A stretch of 30,914 nucleotides of DNA from positions 1 to 30,914 of IMG/VR virus record IMGVR_UViG_3300021601_000049, one strand, 5' to 3'. Every line of letters begins with the position of its first letter. Position 1 is the stretch's first letter. Below, piece after piece: positions 29,489-30,914 of this stretch. Source of the DNA: a virus. The translations under genes and the position numbers were made by a program. The notes below the pieces were generated by a model. That model was not told the origin of the DNA and ran no database searches. It saw only the letters and a list, made by a program, of their open reading frames with translations.

Positions 29489-30189
29489 AAGCTGTATAGT
29501 CTTTGTAGTACCTCTTGATGGAAGTTTCCTGTCTTGTGGTTATTAATAGTGTAATGTGATGGGTGACCTACTCTGTGTTCATATTCTAGTCCTGGTACAA
29601 AAAAGTACTTGTTATCCTGTACTAGTAGTCTATATGCCATATAGATAGAATCTGATGTATGTGGGTCAATACAAGGGTCAAAAGCATTCAAGTAGGTCTG
29701 CTTGTTAATAAAAAAGTTCATTGCGTTAAATGCCACTTGCAATTTCTCCCCATATATAAAGTCCTTGAGATTGCTCCTGGAAATAACTGCTCCGGATATG
29801 TGCCTAAAGTCAAAATGCGGTTTAGCAAATACTGGTTGATATACAGTATCATTATTCCATAATGGTATAGAGTATAATACATTAATGTAGTTCACATCAA
29901 TAATATTATCAGAATCCAGTAGTATACACCAGTCATTAGATGCGTATGATATAGCTATCTGTTTGTTTCTGTAGCAATCCATGTTCTCCACATTCTCGTA
30001 TATTATAATCTTGTTGTTACCAGAAAAATAGTTACGTAGTTGCTCTACTGACCCATCAGTACTGCAGTCATCTACTATAACTACCTGGCTAACCCTATCA
30101 TCATCCAGTACCTGCGCAAATGATTCTATAGTCATCTGATATCGGTTATATGTTGGTATGCATATTGATATCTTCCTGGTATCTTCCAT
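29485..30189 (-). CDS. GT2-family glycosyltransferase, 234 aa
   Basis: GT-A fold with the classic GT2 motifs: SICIPTYNR at 8-16, VVIVDDCSTDGS at 36-47 (nucleotide-binding Asp pair), and the metal-binding LDSDN at 91-95. The C-terminal half (HFDFRHISGAVISRSNLKDF and a further acidic DSIYMAYRLL segment) is the likely acceptor side. A single domain without membrane anchor, so it probably acts on a soluble or cytosolic acceptor. Substrate not predictable. It begins one base after the stop of the GT7-like gene and overlaps the GT11 gene. Confidence 0.88.
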   Translation of the reverse strand: MEDTRKISICIPTYNRYQMTIESFAQVLDDDRVSQVVIVDDCSTDGSVEQLRNYFSGNNKIIIYENVENMDCYRNKQIAISYASNDWCILLDSDNIIDVNYINVLYSIPLWNNDTVYQPVFAKPHFDFRHISGAVISRSNLKDFIYGEKLQVAFNAMNFFINKQTYLNAFDPCIDPHTSDSIYMAYRLLVQDNKYFFVPGLEYEHRVGHPSHYTINNHKTGNFHQEVLQRLYSL

Positions 30190-30190
30190 A

Positions 30191-30823
30191 TTAGATTGCT
30201 GTATTAACTCTTAGATGTATACACTCTTTTGTCTCTTGTCTACTGAACACCTTGTACCTGGCTGTTGATAATCCTTCACTGTAATCTCTTCCTGCTCCCA
30301 GTACCTGTAGGTTATGTTGGTACTGTTGTGGATCTTTTGGTCTAGGATGTTCAAAACATTCAAACCTTCCCATTCTAATACCTGGTACTATTCCTCTGCC
30401 TATGAATGACCTATACTGTAGATCATCCTCTCCACCATAACCAGTAAACTGATTACTGTGCCCATTAGTTAGTTCATAGTGCTCTTTACTCATTACTACT
30501 ACTCCACCAAAGAACTGAGGATAGCATAGTATATAATGAAACTGTGAAGCCTCTCCTGCTATCATAGTAGGTACTGGTGCCAGTGAATAGTCTACCTTAC
30601 CTAGTACAGGAATGAAATCAATATCATGCTGAATAATATAATCATAGTCATTAGCCAGTTCCTTATACCCGGCATTGAATAGCAGCCCTTTATTCCATGG
30701 TAGTGTATCCATCTGTTCAATGACTGCTATTCTCATATCAGAAAAGTGCTTGTTCATATAAAGCAAGAAGCATGATAAATGAGTAGGTCTTCCTCTGTAT
30801 GTTGCTATTATTAATGGTTTCAT
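30191..30823 (-). CDS. GT7 (beta-1,4-galactosyltransferase-like) enzyme, 210 aa
   Basis: The signature segments of GT7 are visible: NKGLLFNAGYKEL at 44-56 (as in FNRGKLLNxGF), the metal site QHDIDFIP at 65-72 (DxD), and FFGGVVVMSKEHYELTNGH at 104-122 followed by GYGGEDDL at 128-135, matching the animal WGWGGEDDD motif. GT7 enzymes transfer galactose or N-acetylgalactosamine from UDP-sugars. It lacks the membrane anchor of the animal enzymes and is a minimal catalytic domain. I start at ATG 30823: it has GGAG six to nine bases upstream, unusual in this window, and overlaps the upstream stop as ATGA; a TTG six codons earlier is less likely. Confidence 0.88.
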   Translation of the reverse strand: MKPLIIATYRGRPTHLSCFLLYMNKHFSDMRIAVIEQMDTLPWNKGLLFNAGYKELANDYDYIIQHDIDFIPVLGKVDYSLAPVPTMIAGEASQFHYILCYPQFFGGVVVMSKEHYELTNGHSNQFTGYGGEDDLQYRSFIGRGIVPGIRMGRFECFEHPRPKDPQQYQHNLQVLGAGRDYSEGLSTARYKVFSRQETKECIHLRVNTAI

Positions 30824-30914
30824 GCATTCTCCTTTTTCCAATTATTATAACGCTGTTTATGTTCTGATATCTTTATATCCGCATGTTCAATATAATATTG
30901 TTCTTCTTCTGAAA
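30820..30914 (-). CDS. C-terminal end of an upstream gene, truncated by window
   Basis: The last 30 codons of a frame entering from the window edge, ending in TGA at 30820-30822 that overlaps the ATG of the GT7-like gene. The peptide SEEEQYYIEHADIKISEH then KQRYNNWKKENA is charged and helical. Too little remains for a family; another cassette enzyme is likely from the coupling. Confidence 0.6.
   Translation of the reverse strand, partial: SEEEQYYIEHADIKISEHKQRYNNWKKENA

Noticed and set aside
30824-30841. TTG start for the GT7-like gene
   Set aside because: An ATG six codons later has a GGAG at proper distance and an ATGA overlap.
1-30914. tRNA genes, CRISPR array or insertion sequence
   Set aside because: No cloverleaf-like gene, regularly spaced short repeats, transposase motifs or terminal inverted repeats were seen by eye; the only repeats found are the fibre modules and small hairpins.

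Overview
The window is part of a tailed double-stranded DNA phage genome (Caudoviricetes). It carries a virion-assembly block and, upstream of it, a block of sugar-modification genes. Every gene I can support lies on the minus strand, so transcription runs from base 30914 toward base 1. Genes are packed tightly, often with ATGA or TAATG stop/start overlaps, and no gap exceeds about 140 bases. No tRNA, integrase, insertion sequence or CRISPR array was seen. The standard bacterial code fits; TAA and TGA are the usual stops.

The host is probably a Bacteroidota bacterium. Most starts lack a Shine-Dalgarno sequence. Six transcription-unit starts carry the same element, TAACTTAGTA, which fits the Bacteroidota -7 consensus TAnnTTTG, and three of these have TTGT exactly 23 bases upstream. 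The gene order (large terminase, long portal, scaffold-like protein, major capsid, connector-like proteins) and several small conserved proteins recall crAss-like and other Bacteroidota phages. That placement is family memory, not a search result.

Layout in transcription order: (1) 30914-23929, a cassette of translationally overlapping or closely spaced genes: GT7-like galactosyltransferase, GT2 glycosyltransferase, GT11 fucosyltransferase-like enzyme, an FkbM methyltransferase fused to a GT25 glycosyltransferase, a GT34-like transferase, a class I methyltransferase, an FkbM methyltransferase, a GDP-mannose 3,5-epimerase-like enzyme and a degenerate GT11 relative. (2) 23932-13891, packaging and head: terminase large subunit, portal, probable scaffold, major capsid, an unknown probable virion protein and a connector-like protein. 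(3) 13885-7921, fibre/appendage proteins including a 932-residue repeat-rich fibre, plus two small membrane proteins of holin or spanin type. (4) 7817-1174, further virion proteins, including an unusual run of cysteine-rich proteins sharing a CPxG...GxC module and two Fn3-like beta proteins. (5) 1034-1, two conserved phage proteins, the last cut by the window edge.

The most interesting system is the sugar cassette, which is coupled by ATGA overlap directly into terL. It could make GDP-L-galactose or a related GDP-sugar, transfer several sugars and O-methylate the product. The target could be the virion (many Thr/Ser-rich surface proteins lie downstream) or the host surface; the sequence cannot decide. 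Late genes appear to be divided into units by hairpin-then-promoter junctions near 1110/1046, 7890/7863, 15815/15764 and 18900/18815, with further promoters inside terL and over a stop codon at 4849.
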